A stretch of DNA of 64,000 nucleotides from Pseudomonas bubulae (GCF_900618535.1 NZ_UYJA01000001.1:1240001-1304000); one strand, 5' to 3'. Counted from the first letter of the stretch, positions 49,715-60,030 are shown. Translations and numbers: made by a program. Notes: a model not told the origin generated them from the sequence alone.

Positions 49715-51036
49715 GGTTTTCTCCGCTGTTTGGGGCTGGCCCGGTCCAGTGCGGCGAGGTATTTCAACTTTTCGCCGATTTTGAGCTCAAGGCCCCGTGG
49801 CACCGGCTGATACAGGTTCAAGGGTTCAAGTTCGTCCGGGTAATAGTCTTCCCCGGCCGCGTACGCGTCAGGCTCGTCATGGGCATAGCGATACTCGTCG
49901 CCATAACCCAGTTGCTTCATCAGCTTGGTCGGCGCATTGCGTAAATGCAGCGGCACTTCCAGCGAGCCGTGTTCTGCCGCGCTGCGCAGTGCGGCCTTGA
50001 AACCCATGTACACCGCGTTGCTTTTCGGTGCGCAGGCCAGGTAAGTGATGGCCTGGGCCACTGCCAGTTCGCCTTCCGGGCTGCCGAGCCGCTCTTGCAC
50101 ATCCCAGGCCGACAGGCACAGGCTCAGAGCTCGCGGGTCGGCGTTGCCGATATCCTCACTGGCCATGCGTACCACGCGCCGGGCGATGTAAAGCGGATCG
50201 CAGCCGCCGTCGATCATGCGTGCAAACCAGTACAGGGCACCGTCAGGATTCGAGCCGCGCACCGACTTGTGCAAGGCAGAGATCTGGTCATAAAAGGCTT
50301 CGCCGCCTTTGTCGAAACGACGCTGGGTATCACCCAGCAGGTTGTGCAGCAGCTCGGTGCCGATTTCGCTGTGGTCTTCGGCGAGGTCCGAAGCGTTTTC
50401 CAGCAGATTGAGCATGCGCCGGCCATCGCCGTCAGTCGCCCGCAGCAAAATCTGAAAGCTTTCTTCGCCAAGGGTCAGGCCGCGCTTGCCCAGGCCCTTG
50501 TCTTCGGTCAGCGCACGCTGCACCAGCTTGCGTAGCGCCGCTTCGTCCAGGCTTTTGAGCACATAGACCCGCGCCCGCGAGAGCAAGGCGTTGTTCAGTT
50601 CGAACGAGGGGTTTTCCGTGGTGGCACCGATAAAGATCAGGGTGCCATCTTCGACGTAGGGCAAAAAGGCATCTTGCTGCGACTTGTTGAAGCGATGCAC
50701 TTCGTCGACAAACAGGATGGTGCGGCGCCCATACTGGCCCGCCTGCTGCTTGGCGATTTCGACGGCCTGGCGAATCTCCTTGACCCCGGCCAGGACCGCC
50801 GAGACCGTTTCAAAGTGGGCATCCGAGACTTCCGCCAGCAGCCGCGCCAGGGTGGTCTTGCCCACGCCCGGCGGGCCCCAGAAGATCATGGAGTGCAGTG
50901 CACCCTGCTCCAGCGCTTCACGCAAGGGCTTGCCGCGGGCGAGCAGGTGCTGCTGACCGACGTATTCGTCCAGGTTGGCCGCCCGCAATCGGGCAGCCAG
51001 TGGCTGGGCTATCGGGGCACTTCGAAACAGATCCAT
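49711..51036 (-). CDS. rarA: Replication-associated recombination protein A
   Basis: This 441-residue AAA+ ATPase of the RarA/MgsA/WRNIP1 family is a clamp-loader-like protein acting at stalled forks. It has Walker [10 protein letters not shown], Walker [16 protein letters not shown] and the sensor-1 GATTENPSF. The start at 51036 ([18 protein letters not shown]) is the family start; a longer frame would run into the space after lolA. It overlaps crcB by 4 bp. Confidence 0.95.
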
Positions 51037-51064
51037 GGGCAGCGTTTGAAACCTCTTCCAGGGC

Positions 51065-51685
51065 TTATTCCTGGATGACATCAGCCCCTTTCGGGATATC
51101 GAACTTGAACTTGGAAGCCGGGATCGGCTCGTTGACCTTTACCCCGGTGAACAGGATGTTGGTGCGCTGACCCACGCTGTCGATCAACTGCATGTCGTTG
51201 ATCTTGCCGCCGCGAAACGACAGGCGCAGGGAGTCGAACAAGGTGTCCTTGGTCTTGGGCTTGAGGGTGAAGTCCATCACGTCACCGGCCTGCTTGGAGG
51301 TGATGTCAAAACTTTCGCTGATTTTTGATACATCACCGGACAGCAACAAGGCCGGGGTCTGGGTCAGGCGCTGATCGAGTTTCTTGATCGTAACCTGCTC
51401 CAGGTCCGGGTCCCACAGCGAGACTTTCTGGCCATCGGAGACCATCAGTTGCTCCTGGGGAGCATCGGTGTGCCAGTAGAACAGCCCAGGACGCTTTACC
51501 GACATTTCGCCGGCAGTTTCCTGCAACTGGGTGCCACTGCCGTCGAGGGTCAGCTGGGAAAAACGGGCCGTGATGGTATCAGAGCCCAACAGTTGGCCAA
51601 GACGCTTCACACTCTCGGCGTCGGCATGGGCCGACAGCGAGGAAAAGGCCAGTACCGGTAGCAACAGCATGCTGACAAAACGCAT
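51065..51685 (-). CDS. lolA: Outer-membrane lipoprotein carrier protein
   Basis: This 206-residue periplasmic chaperone carries lipoproteins from LolCDE to LolB. The signal peptide spans residues 1-~21 ([16 protein letters not shown]). The mature part has the half-barrel features [21 protein letters not shown] and [12 protein letters not shown]. Three in-frame ATGs stand close together; 51685 is preferred because GAGGA lies 6 bp before it. ftsK is 38 bp upstream and rarA 28 bp downstream. Confidence 0.94.
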   Translation of the reverse strand: MRFVSMLLLPVLAFSSLSAHADAESVKRLGQLLGSDTITARFSQLTLDGSGTQLQETAGEMSVKRPGLFYWHTDAPQEQLMVSDGQKVSLWDPDLEQVTIKKLDQRLTQTPALLLSGDVSKISESFDITSKQAGDVMDFTLKPKTKDTLFDSLRLSFRGGKINDMQLIDSVGQRTNILFTGVKVNEPIPASKFKFDIPKGADVIQE

Positions 51686-51723
51686 GGACATCCTCATTGA
51701 TTAGTTAGAAGCCCTGGGGCTGA

Positions 51724-54126
51724 TCAATCGCGCATCGGGGCCGGCGCCAGTACTTCGCGCGAGCCATTAGTGTTCATAGAGGTTACGACCCCGGCCATTT
51801 CCATGGATTCAATCATTCGCGCAGCGCGGTTGTAACCGATCTTCAATTTGCGTTGTACAGCAGAAATGGAGGCACGACGGCTTTCCAGTACAAACTGTAC
51901 GGCTTCGTCATACAAGGCATCCGTTTCAGGGTCGTCCCCACCTTCGCTGCCACCGCCTTCAAAGCCGCTGCCCGCCTCTTCAACACCGTTGAGGATATCT
52001 TCGTTGTAGTCCGGAGCGCCGCGCAGCTTCCAGGCTTCAACCACGCGGTGAACTTCATCGTCGGACACAAACGCGCCATGAACCCGGATCGGCAAGCTGG
52101 TACCTGGCGGCATATAGAGCATGTCACCGTGACCCAGCAGTTGCTCGGCGCCACCCTGATCGATGATGGTACGCGAGTCGATCTTGCTCGATACCTGGAA
52201 CGCCATGCGGGTCGGGATGTTGGCCTTGATCAGGCCGGTAATCACGTCCACCGACGGGCGCTGGGTCGCGAGGATCAAGTGGATGCCCGCAGCCCGAGCC
52301 TTCTGGGCAATACGGGCGATCAATTCTTCAACTTTCTTGCCGACGATCATCATCATGTCGGCAAATTCGTCGACCACTACCACGATGGTCGGCAACTTCA
52401 CCAGCAACGGTGCTTCGTCGTGAATGCTTTCGCGCTTGTACAGCGGATCGACCAGCGGCTCGCCGGCATCCTGGGCGTCCTTGACCTTCTGGTTGAAGCC
52501 GGCGAGGTTACGCACGCCCATTTTGGCCATCAGCTTATAGCGGCGCTCCATCTCGGCAACGCTCCAGCGCAAGGCGTTGGCGGCGTCCTTCATGTCCGTT
52601 ACCACCGGGCACAGCAGGTGCGGGATGCCTTCGTAGATCGACAATTCAAGCATTTTCGGGTCGATCATGATCAGCTTGGCGTCTTCCGGGCCAGACTTGA
52701 ACAGGATCGACAGGATCATGGCGTTAACGCCTACAGACTTACCAGAACCGGTAGTACCGGCTACCAGCAAGTGCGGCATTTTCGCCAGGTCGGTGATCAC
52801 CGGCCGCCCACCAATGTCATGGCCCAGGGCCAGAGCTACCGGCGACTTGGCGTTATCGTACTCAGGGGTCGACAACACTTCGGAGAAGCGCACGATCTGG
52901 CGGTCTTCGTTGGGAATCTCGATACCGACGGTGGTTTTGCCAGGAATGACCTCAACCACCCGCACACTGGTCACGGCCAGCGAGCGCGCGAGGTCCTTGG
53001 CCAGGTTGGCAATGCGGCTGACCTTTACGCCAGCAGCAGGTTGAATTTCGTAACGGGTAATCACCGGGCCCGGGTGGATGGAATCCACCGTCACTTCGAC
53101 GCCGAATTCCTTGAGCTTGATTTCCAGCAAGTGGCCAACGGCCGCTAGGGATTCGGGGGAATAATTGAGCTGTTTTTTCTCGGCCGGATCCAGAATCGAG
53201 ATCGGCGGCAAGGTACCTTCAACCGCGCTGTCCACAAACAACGGCGCCTGTTTCTCTTTTTGCACGCGCTTGCTCGGCTCGGGCGCCTTGGGCGGTGCCG
53301 GGGCAATCACTGCCGGCACGTGTTTTTCACGCTCGGACATGTGCTTGCTCAACGCCTGCTCGCGCTCGATCAGGCGCTCTTTGGCCTTGGCCTGCTCACG
53401 CTTGTCGGAAACGCTTGGCGCGACCACTTCATTGACCCGGGCATCCACTTCGCGCAGCTTGGCCTGCAGTTGCTTGCGCTCGTTACGTTCGGCCCACCAA
53501 CGGTTGGCCGCGCCCTGGATCAGCTCGAACAGGTCGAGGGTGATCTTGCCCGTCACGTCCATGACCTTGAACCATGACAGGTCGGTAAACACCGTCAGGC
53601 CAAACAGGAACAAGGCAATCAATAGCAGGGTACTGCCCTGGATATTCAGTGCATTCCTGGCCAGGTCGCCCAGGCTTTCGCCCAGCGCACCGCCCGCCCC
53701 CGCAGGCAGACCCGAGGCAGAGTGAAAATGGATATGGGCCAGCGCCGCACCGGAGAGCACCAGAAAAATCAGGCCGACCAGCCGCCACGAAAACAGCCAG
53801 CCGCTCCACTGCCAGGGCTGATGCCGCTCGCGGAAGATCTGGTAGGCCTTGACCGCCAGCAGCAGCGGGAAAATATAGGCAAAGTAACCCAGCACCATAA
53901 ACAGGATGTCGGCACTGTAGGAGCCGGCTGGCCCGCCGAAGTTCTGTACATCGACAACCCGGCTGTTATGGCTCCAGCCGGGGTCATCCTTGCCATAGGT
54001 CAGCAGGGCCATCATCAGGAACAGGCACAGGGCGCCGATAGCGATCAATGCACCTTCCTTGAGCCGGTAGTGCAATTGCTGACGCCAGAGAGGAACTGCT
54101 TTGGGTGCTGCTGTGGATTTCTTCAA
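51724..54126 (-). CDS. ftsK: DNA translocase FtsK
   Basis: This 800-residue divisome protein pumps chromosome DNA at the septum and activates XerCD at dif. The N-terminal ~190 residues hold four membrane helices. A linker with predicted coiled coil (~215-290) follows. The alpha/beta motor has Walker [16 protein letters not shown] and Walker [14 protein letters not shown]. The C-terminal gamma domain is a winged helix ([19 protein letters not shown]) that reads KOPS. The linker is short for the family, as is usual in Pseudomonas. It leads the run lolA-rarA-crcB-serS-cysG. Confidence 0.96.
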   Translation of the reverse strand: MKKSTAAPKAVPLWRQQLHYRLKEGALIAIGALCLFLMMALLTYGKDDPGWSHNSRVVDVQNFGGPAGSYSADILFMVLGYFAYIFPLLLAVKAYQIFRERHQPWQWSGWLFSWRLVGLIFLVLSGAALAHIHFHSASGLPAGAGGALGESLGDLARNALNIQGSTLLLIALFLFGLTVFTDLSWFKVMDVTGKITLDLFELIQGAANRWWAERNERKQLQAKLREVDARVNEVVAPSVSDKREQAKAKERLIEREQALSKHMSEREKHVPAVIAPAPPKAPEPSKRVQKEKQAPLFVDSAVEGTLPPISILDPAEKKQLNYSPESLAAVGHLLEIKLKEFGVEVTVDSIHPGPVITRYEIQPAAGVKVSRIANLAKDLARSLAVTSVRVVEVIPGKTTVGIEIPNEDRQIVRFSEVLSTPEYDNAKSPVALALGHDIGGRPVITDLAKMPHLLVAGTTGSGKSVGVNAMILSILFKSGPEDAKLIMIDPKMLELSIYEGIPHLLCPVVTDMKDAANALRWSVAEMERRYKLMAKMGVRNLAGFNQKVKDAQDAGEPLVDPLYKRESIHDEAPLLVKLPTIVVVVDEFADMMMIVGKKVEELIARIAQKARAAGIHLILATQRPSVDVITGLIKANIPTRMAFQVSSKIDSRTIIDQGGAEQLLGHGDMLYMPPGTSLPIRVHGAFVSDDEVHRVVEAWKLRGAPDYNEDILNGVEEAGSGFEGGGSEGGDDPETDALYDEAVQFVLESRRASISAVQRKLKIGYNRAARMIESMEMAGVVTSMNTNGSREVLAPAPMRD

Positions 54127-54494
54127 AACGGGTCTTTTCCTGCGCCTGTGGCGCGCCCAACTATTAATTGACTAATGTGACTGCAAAATACTGCTCATAG
54201 CGAGCAGACGACAAGTTCGGACTTGAAATGAGCCCTGCCCTTATTATTGCGTGCTGCAACGTGGAGCAGTTTAGATCAGCTCATACAGGCAGGCCATTGT
54301 ACGGGTTTGAGCCGCTGATGCCATGCTGGCCATAACTCGCCGGGAAGCGCCAATTTGAGCATGTATTACCTTTTGTGACAAAGACTTATACCACCACCAA
54401 AACACAGCTTGTAATTAACTGGCAGATCGACTGAGACCGCACTTGCGTGAAAGAGTTGCAGCCGCCCTCCCCTTCTTGTGCAAGACTCAATGCC
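54127..54494. other. Divergent intergenic region ftsK/aat
   Basis: This 368-bp stretch should contain promoters for ftsK (minus) and aat-bpt (plus). I see no supported ORF, repeat or strong promoter boxes. In P. aeruginosa, as I recall, trxB1 lies here; no remnant of it is visible. Confidence 0.5.
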
Positions 54495-55172
54495 ATGCTG
54501 ACCTGGTTAAAACGCGACACCCTGACATTTCCGCCACTGGCCAACGCCATGCGCGAACCCAATGGCCTGCTGGCCGCTGGCGGTGACCTGTCCGCCGACC
54601 GGCTGATCCAGGCCTATCGCCATGGCTGTTTTCCGTGGTTCAGCGAGGGCCAGCCAATCCTGTGGTGGTCGCCTGATCCGCGCACGGTGCTGTTTCCCGA
54701 AGAGCTGCATATCTCCCGCAGTTTGGGCAAACTGCTGCGCAAGCAACGCTACCAGGTGAGTTTTGACCGCGACTTCGCAGCCGTGATCCAGGCCTGTGCC
54801 GCTCCACGAGACTATGCGGATGGCACCTGGATTACCGACGACATGCAAAACGCCTATATCGAACTGCATGCCCGCGGCCATGCCCATTCGGTGGAAGTCT
54901 GGGACAACGGTGAGCTGGTGGGCGGTTTGTATGGCCTGGCCATGGGCCAGTTGTTTTTTGGCGAGTCCATGTTCAGCCGTGCCGACAACGCCTCAAAGTT
55001 CGGCTTCGCCACGCTGGTCAGACAGCTGCAGGCCTGGGGGTTTGTGCTGATTGACTGCCAGATGCCTACAGATCACCTGCAAAGCCTGGGTGCGCGTTCA
55101 ATCCCGCGCCAGATATTTGCCGAGTATTTGCAAAAACATCTGGATCTTCCCACAACTGCGCAGTGGGTTTAG
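54495..55172 (+). CDS. aat: Leucyl/phenylalanyl-tRNA-protein transferase
   Basis: This 225-residue enzyme adds Leu or Phe to N-terminal Lys/Arg of proteins, making them ClpAP/ClpS substrates. Visible family motifs are [68 protein letters not shown] and DCQMPTDHL. The start at 54495 gives the family N-terminus; an upstream in-frame ATG lacks support. bpt follows after 57 bp, and clpA lies 7 kb away on the same window. Confidence 0.95.
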   Translation: MLTWLKRDTLTFPPLANAMREPNGLLAAGGDLSADRLIQAYRHGCFPWFSEGQPILWWSPDPRTVLFPEELHISRSLGKLLRKQRYQVSFDRDFAAVIQACAAPRDYADGTWITDDMQNAYIELHARGHAHSVEVWDNGELVGGLYGLAMGQLFFGESMFSRADNASKFGFATLVRQLQAWGFVLIDCQMPTDHLQSLGARSIPRQIFAEYLQKHLDLPTTAQWV

Positions 55173-55229
55173 TAGGCGACTTTTGCGCGCTGGCTTACAC
55201 TTAATTTAAAGATTTTCCGAGGGTTCATC

Positions 55230-55937
55230 ATGACCGAGTTGGCGCGCTTGAAGTTTTATGCCACTCAACCTCACGCATGCAGCTACTTGCCTGGCGAACA
55301 GGCCACCACGCTGTTCCTCGACCCCAGCCAGCCGATGGATGTGCAGGTTTATGCCGATTTGTCCGAGATGGGTTTCCGGCGCAGTGGCGACCATCTTTAT
55401 CGCCCGCATTGCCTGAAGTGCGATGCCTGCACCCCGGCGCGCATCCCGGTTGCCCGCTTCCTGCCCAACCGCCAGCAAAAACGCATTTTCAAGCGCAATG
55501 CCGACTTGCAGGTAGAGGCGGTAAAACCGGCGTTCAGTGAAGAGAACTTTGATCTTTACCAGCGCTATATCGAGCAGCGCCATGCCGATGGCGATATGTA
55601 CCCGCCCAGTCGCGATCAATTTTCGACCTTCCTGGTGCGCGACCTGGCGTTTTCCAGATTTTACGAATTCCGCCTTGATGGCCGTTTATTGGCGGTCGCC
55701 GTCACGGACGTGCTGCCCAATGGCCTGTCGGCGGTCTACACCTTCTACGATCCCGACGAAGAGCGGCGCAGCCTGGGGCGCTATGCAATCCTCTGGCAAA
55801 TCGCCGAAGCGCGCCGCCTGGAGCTGGATGCGCTGTATCTGGGGTACTGGATCAAGAACTGCAAGAAGATGAATTACAAGACCGAATATCGGCCCATTGA
55901 GCTCTTAATCAATCAGAGATGGAGCTCTCTTGATTGA
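55230..55937 (+). CDS. bpt: Aspartate/glutamate leucyltransferase
   Basis: This 235-residue enzyme transfers Leu from tRNA to N-terminal Asp/Glu, the second bacterial N-degron branch. It has the cysteine-rich N-terminal region ([23 protein letters not shown]), [16 protein letters not shown] and the C-terminal [13 protein letters not shown]. Ribosome binding site GAGGG. It is in the same direction as aat and infA. Confidence 0.95.
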
Positions 55938-56035
55938 ACCCTTGGCTTAACCCCCATTTTTCGGGCACAATGCACGCCGCTTTTGCCTGGCGCAGTTGCA
56001 CCGGGCCATTCATTGGACACCGAGGGCTTTACTGC

Positions 56036-56254
56036 ATGTCGAAAGAAGACAGCTTCGAAATGGAAGGCACTGTCGTCGACACCCTGCCCAACACCATGTT
56101 TCGTGTGGAGTTGGAAAATGGGCACGTCGTAACCGCGCATATCTCCGGCAAGATGCGCAAGAACTACATTCGTATTCTTACCGGTGACAAAGTGCGCGTC
56201 GAGCTGACGCCCTATGACTTGAGCAAAGGGCGCATCACTTACCGCGCTCGCTAA
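56036..56254 (+). CDS. infA: Translation initiation factor IF-1
   Basis: This 72-residue OB-fold factor begins [19 protein letters not shown] and ends GRITYRAR, which is the whole family length. It binds the 30S A site during initiation. The longer frame from 55934 crosses the bpt end and has no family support. A strong terminator follows at 56271. Confidence 0.98.
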
Positions 56255-56266
56255 GCAAGTCAATAC

Positions 56267-56294
56267 AAAACGCCCGGCTCTGCCGGGCGTTTTT
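56267..56294 (+). terminator. Terminator of infA
   Basis: An 8-bp stem (56271-56278 with 56282-56289), a TCT loop and a T-run (56290-56294) lie 16 bp after the infA stop. The A's before it could also allow minus-strand termination. Confidence 0.93.
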
Positions 56295-56317
56295 GTTTGT
56301 CTGCGATTTGAGCCTGC

Positions 56318-56404
56318 CGTGGGAGCAAGCCTGCTCGCGAAGCAAACGACGCAATTTTTCGGGCAAACCGCAGTGATCCCTTCGCGAGCAGGCTCGCTCC
56401 CACA
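56318..56404. repeat. REP doublet
   Basis: Two facing copies of the REP palindrome occur: GTGGGAGCAAGCCTGCTCGC on the left and GCGAGCAGGCTCGCTCCCAC on the right. They are about 45 bp apart and lie just after the infA terminator, at the left edge of the mgtA module. Confidence 0.9.
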
Positions 56405-56529
56405 ATCAGGGCTCAACATATAAAGTTTGAACTCCTGTAACTGTTTTGTCTTATTAGCTATATACCCAAACCTAACTTCCAAACTTCCTGAACCCTGGCT
56501 GTACCAGCCACACTTGCCGGGTTTAAACA

Positions 56530-56558
56530 TTGACTTGCACCCGCGGCCTGAGTAGATT
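56530..56558 (+). promoter_or_regulatory. Likely sigma70 promoter of the mgtA leader
   Basis: TTGACT (56530-56535) and TAGATT (56553-56558) are spaced by exactly 17 bp. GGTTTAAACA overlaps the -35 side and resembles one half of a PhoP box, but I see no clear second half. Transcription would start near 56565, giving a leader of about 670 nt before mgtA. Confidence 0.55.
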
Positions 56559-56736
56559 GCACAGGCCGGTCATTCAGGCCGCCTATAAACTTCACAAAAG
56601 AAGCCAATGGACACAGTATCTAGTCGCTGTCCGGTCACCGTCACTACGGCGATCCGGGCGCTAAATCCAGACATTGACAGGACTTGCCTGCACGGCGGGG
56701 TCAACTGCGCTAGAGCCTGACGCTCCATCGTAACGA

Positions 56737-56764
56737 CCTCACCGGCGACAGTCCGGTCACGAGG
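56737..56764 (+). promoter_or_regulatory. Hairpin that can cover a ribosome binding site
   Basis: CCTC-ACCGG pairs with CCGGT-CAC-GAGG around a CGACAGT loop (56737-56745 with 56753-56764, CAC bulged). GAGG at 56761-56764 is the ribosome binding site of the 79-codon ORF at 56771. An earlier copy of CCGGTCAC at 56631-56638 could compete for the same partner. Confidence 0.45.
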
Positions 56765-56770
56765 TGTGTT

Positions 56771-57010
56771 ATGACCTTTAAAACCCATGTACTACCCGGC
56801 GTTCAAGCCTTTGCCTCAAGCATGCGCGTGAAACTTTCACGCGAGCCCACCCTGGCCCGCTCGACCCGCTCACCCTTTTCCACATCCGTTGCCGACGCAA
56901 AACCTGCGCACCGCCAGGTGCATTGGCGCGTCAGCCCTGCCACAGGCCAACTGGAGCAGCGCTGGAGCATGGCCGACACCCAGGACCCGCAGAGTCGGTT
57001 CTTGCGCTGA
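56771..57010 (+). CDS. Small basic hypothetical protein in the mgtA leader
   Basis: This 79-residue ORF has a well-placed GAGGTG ribosome binding site. The product is rich in Arg/Ser with no membrane helix or signal peptide. Near its end is HWRVSPATGQLEQRW, a pattern I recall from other small pseudomonad proteins but cannot name. It lies about 205 nt into the presumed mgtA transcript and 42 bp before the 12-codon leader ORF. I do not know a function. It may be a real small protein or a translated regulatory ORF. Confidence 0.55.
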   Translation: MTFKTHVLPGVQAFASSMRVKLSREPTLARSTRSPFSTSVADAKPAHRQVHWRVSPATGQLEQRWSMADTQDPQSRFLR

Positions 57011-57052
57011 TTCATAATTAATTAAAACCCTGCCAACCCACTGGAGTTCCTT

Positions 57053-57091
57053 ATGGAAGAAGCCAGTAGTCACCCGCTGCCCGCGTATTAA
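57053..57091 (+). CDS. Candidate 12-residue mgtA leader peptide
   Basis: ATG to TAA encodes MEEASSHPLPAY. GGAG lies at 57043-57046, 6 bp before the ATG. Codons 8 and 10 are prolines, and the second half of the ORF forms one arm of the hairpin 57073-57109. In Salmonella the mgtL leader ORF, also short and with proline codons, couples translation speed to mgtA transcription. That this ORF works the same way is inference from position, proline codons and the overlapping stem. Confidence 0.5.
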   Translation: MEEASSHPLPAY

Positions 57092-57109
57092 TTACTTCGC
57101 AGCAGCGGG
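57073..57109 (+). promoter_or_regulatory. Stem-loop overlapping the leader ORF
   Basis: CCCGCTGC (57073-57080) pairs perfectly with GCAGCGGG (57102-57109), leaving a 21-nt loop that contains the end of the leader ORF. Ribosome position on the 12 codons would decide whether the stem forms. It is not followed by a T-run, so it is not by itself a standard terminator. Confidence 0.5.
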
Positions 57110-57237
57110 ACTTTAAAGCGCACTTAACACTTCAATTAAACCGATTGCGAAGTTTGCGACTCGGCATACATTGGCACGCCTGTTAAAAGGCCATTCAATA
57201 TATGCCCGGTCAAGAGTTGGCGACAGGAGTACTCATC

Positions 57238-59952
57238 ATGAGCGCCGTAAAAAATACTAAAGTTCGGGACAAGAACAGCGCCAGCGACAGCAATAAACTG
57301 TCCATGCGTGCCGCTAGGGAAGCACAAAACGGCCTTTCAGCCACCCTGGCCAATGTACGCGCCACTACCGCAGGCCTGACCGAGCAGGAAGCCACTGAAC
57401 GCCTGCAAAGCGATGGCTACAACGAAGTGGCTCACGACAAGCCGCCTCACGCACTGGTGCAGTTTCTGCTGGCCCTGCATAACCCTTTTATCTATGTGCT
57501 GCTGACCCTGGGTGTGATCAGCTTTGTCACTGACTACTGGCTGCCAGAACGCGATGGCGAAGAAGGCGACCTGACCAAAGTCATCATCATTGGCCTGATG
57601 GTTGGCCTCAGCAGCCTGCTGCGGTTCTGGCAGGAGCACCGCTCGGCCAAGTCCGCCGAAGCCCTCAAGGCCATGGTCCGCACCACCGCGACCGTGGTGC
57701 GGCGCGACAACAGCGGTACCCGCACCTCGGTGCACGAAGTACCGATGCGCGAACTGGTGGCCGGCGATATCGTGCAGCTGTCGGCCGGCGATATGATCCC
57801 GGCGGATATTCGCCTGATCGAGTCCCGCGATCTGTTTATCAGCCAGGCCGTGCTCACCGGCGAAGCCTTGCCGGTGGAGAAGTACGACACCCTGGGCGAT
57901 GTGACACAAAAGTCCGCCTCCAGCACCGCCGCCGACCAGAGCAACCTGCTGGATCTGCCCAATATCTGCTTTATGGGCACCAACGTGGTCAGTGGCACTG
58001 CTCGCGCCGTAGTCGTGGCCACCGGCCCGCGCACCTACTTTGGCTCGCTGGCCAAGGCCATCGTCGGCTCGCGCACGCAAACCGCGTTCGATCGCGGAGT
58101 CAACAGCGTCAGCTGGCTGTTGATCCGCTTTATGCTGGTTATGGTGCCCATTGTGTTTTTCCTCAATGGTTTCTCCAAGGGCGACTGGGGCGATGCCTTC
58201 CTGTTTGCCCTGGCAGTGGCCGTGGGCCTGACCCCGGAAATGCTGCCAATGATTGTCAGCGCCAACCTGGCCAAGGGCGCAACCGCCATGGCCAAACGCA
58301 AGGTGGTGGTCAAACGCCTCAATGCCATCCAGAACCTGGGCTCGATGGACGTGCTGTGTACCGACAAGACCGGCACCCTGACCCAGGATCACATCATCCT
58401 CGAGCATCACATCGACGCCAGTGGCCAGCGCGATGAGTCGGTACTGGCCCTGGCCTGGCTCAACAGCCATCACCAAAGCGGCATCCGCAACCTGATGGAT
58501 CAGGCCGTGGTGCAGTTTGCCCTGCAGGACCCAAAATTCAACGCGCCGCACAACTACAGCAAGGTCGATGAACTGCCCTTTGACTTCGTACGGCGGCGCC
58601 TGTCGATCATCGTCAAGGACAACCGTGGCGACCACCTGCTGGTGTGCAAGGGCGCAGTCGAAGAAATGCTCGGCATCGCCACCCATGTCATGGAAGGCGA
58701 CACCCGCGTGGTTCTGGACCCCACACGCCGCGAGCAACTGCTGGCCCTGGCCAACGAGTACAACGAGGACGGCTTCCGCGTACTGCTGGTCGCCACCCGC
58801 GAAATCCCCAAGGCACAGGCGCACAAGCAGTACAACACCGCAGACGAGCGCGACCTGGTCATCCGCGGCATGCTCACCTTCCTCGATCCACCAAAGGAAA
58901 CTGCCGGGCCGGCGATTGCAGCCCTGCAAGAAATCGGCGTAGCGATCAAGGTGCTGACCGGCGACAACGCTGTAGTCACCGGCAAAATCTGCCGGCAGGT
59001 GGGCCTGGAGCCAGGCACGCCACTGCTTGGGCCACAAATCGAAACAATGGACGACGCCGCACTGCAACTGGAGGTTGAGCAGCGCACGGTGTTTGCCAAG
59101 CTCACCCCGCTGCAAAAATCCCGGGTGCTGAAAGCGCTGCAAGCCAATGGCCATACCGTCGGTTTTCTCGGTGACGGTATCAATGACGCGCCAGCCCTGC
59201 GCGATGCCGACGTAGGCATTTCGGTAGACAGCGGCACGGATATCGCCAAGGAGTCGGCTGACATCATCCTCCTGGAAAAGAGCCTGATGGTGCTCGAAGA
59301 AGGCGTACTCAAGGGGCGCGAGACCTTCGGCAATATCATGAAGTACCTGAACATGACCGCCAGTTCGAACTTCGGCAACGTGTTCTCGGTATTGGTAGCC
59401 AGCGCCTTCATCCCTTTTCTGCCAATGCTGTCGATCCACCTGCTACTGCAAAACCTGATGTACGACATCTCCCAGCTGGCCTTGCCGTGGGACAAGATGG
59501 ACAGGGAATACCTGCAAAAACCGCGCAAGTGGGACGCCAAGAACATCGGCCGCTTCATGATCTGGATCGGGCCAACGTCGTCGATCTTCGACATCACTAC
59601 CTTCGCCCTGATGTGGTACGTGTTCTCGGCCAACAGCGTGGAAATGCAGACCCTGTTCCAGTCCGGCTGGTTTATTGAGGGACTGCTGTCACAAACCCTG
59701 GTGGTGCACATGCTGCGCACGCGCAAGATTCCGTTCTTCCAGAGCACTGCAGCATGGCCGGTGATCATGATGACCCTCATCGTGATCGTGCTGGGTATCT
59801 ACGTACCGTTCTCGCCCCTGGGCACCATGGTGGGCCTGGAACCACTGCCGTTGTCGTATTTCCCTTGGCTGGTGGCCACCCTGTTCAGCTATTGCTGTGT
59901 CGCGCAACTGATGAAAACGATCTACATCCGCCGTTTCAAGCAGTGGTACTGA
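57238..59952 (+). CDS. mgtA: Magnesium-transporting P-type ATPase
   Basis: This 904-residue P3B-type ATPase takes up Mg2+. The phosphorylation motif is DKTGTLT with Asp376, close to that of E. coli MgtA. Also visible are LTGEALPVEK in the actuator domain, the nucleotide-domain lysine in VCKGAVEEML, GDGINDAPALRDADVG in the hinge, and about ten membrane helices. AGGAG lies 8 bp before the ATG at 57238; an ATG 36 bp upstream is in frame but lacks a site. It is preceded by a long structured leader and followed by a Na/Pi cotransporter gene. Confidence 0.95.
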   Translation: MSAVKNTKVRDKNSASDSNKLSMRAAREAQNGLSATLANVRATTAGLTEQEATERLQSDGYNEVAHDKPPHALVQFLLALHNPFIYVLLTLGVISFVTDYWLPERDGEEGDLTKVIIIGLMVGLSSLLRFWQEHRSAKSAEALKAMVRTTATVVRRDNSGTRTSVHEVPMRELVAGDIVQLSAGDMIPADIRLIESRDLFISQAVLTGEALPVEKYDTLGDVTQKSASSTAADQSNLLDLPNICFMGTNVVSGTARAVVVATGPRTYFGSLAKAIVGSRTQTAFDRGVNSVSWLLIRFMLVMVPIVFFLNGFSKGDWGDAFLFALAVAVGLTPEMLPMIVSANLAKGATAMAKRKVVVKRLNAIQNLGSMDVLCTDKTGTLTQDHIILEHHIDASGQRDESVLALAWLNSHHQSGIRNLMDQAVVQFALQDPKFNAPHNYSKVDELPFDFVRRRLSIIVKDNRGDHLLVCKGAVEEMLGIATHVMEGDTRVVLDPTRREQLLALANEYNEDGFRVLLVATREIPKAQAHKQYNTADERDLVIRGMLTFLDPPKETAGPAIAALQEIGVAIKVLTGDNAVVTGKICRQVGLEPGTPLLGPQIETMDDAALQLEVEQRTVFAKLTPLQKSRVLKALQANGHTVGFLGDGINDAPALRDADVGISVDSGTDIAKESADIILLEKSLMVLEEGVLKGRETFGNIMKYLNMTASSNFGNVFSVLVASAFIPFLPMLSIHLLLQNLMYDISQLALPWDKMDREYLQKPRKWDAKNIGRFMIWIGPTSSIFDITTFALMWYVFSANSVEMQTLFQSGWFIEGLLSQTLVVHMLRTRKIPFFQSTAAWPVIMMTLIVIVLGIYVPFSPLGTMVGLEPLPLSYFPWLVATLFSYCCVAQLMKTIYIRRFKQWY

Positions 59953-59963
59953 GTTGAAACAAC

Positions 59964-59993
59964 GCGGGCCGGCGCCACACCGCGCCAGCCCGC
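59964..59993 (+). other. Intercistronic GC-rich hairpin
   Basis: GCGGGC (59964-59969) with GCCCGC (59988-59993), and inside it GGCGC with GCGCC, form a nearly perfect 11-bp stem between mgtA and the cotransporter gene. No T-run follows, so it may mark RNA processing or stability rather than termination. Confidence 0.5.
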
Positions 59994-60030
59994 GCGCAAA
60001 AAATGAATGCGTGTTCTGTGGAGATTCCTC

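Noticed and set aside
57337..59439. Open frame of 700 codons on the minus strand opposite mgtA
   Set aside because: Composition is His/Gln/Gly-rich without domains; it is the shadow of the GC-rich mgtA frame.
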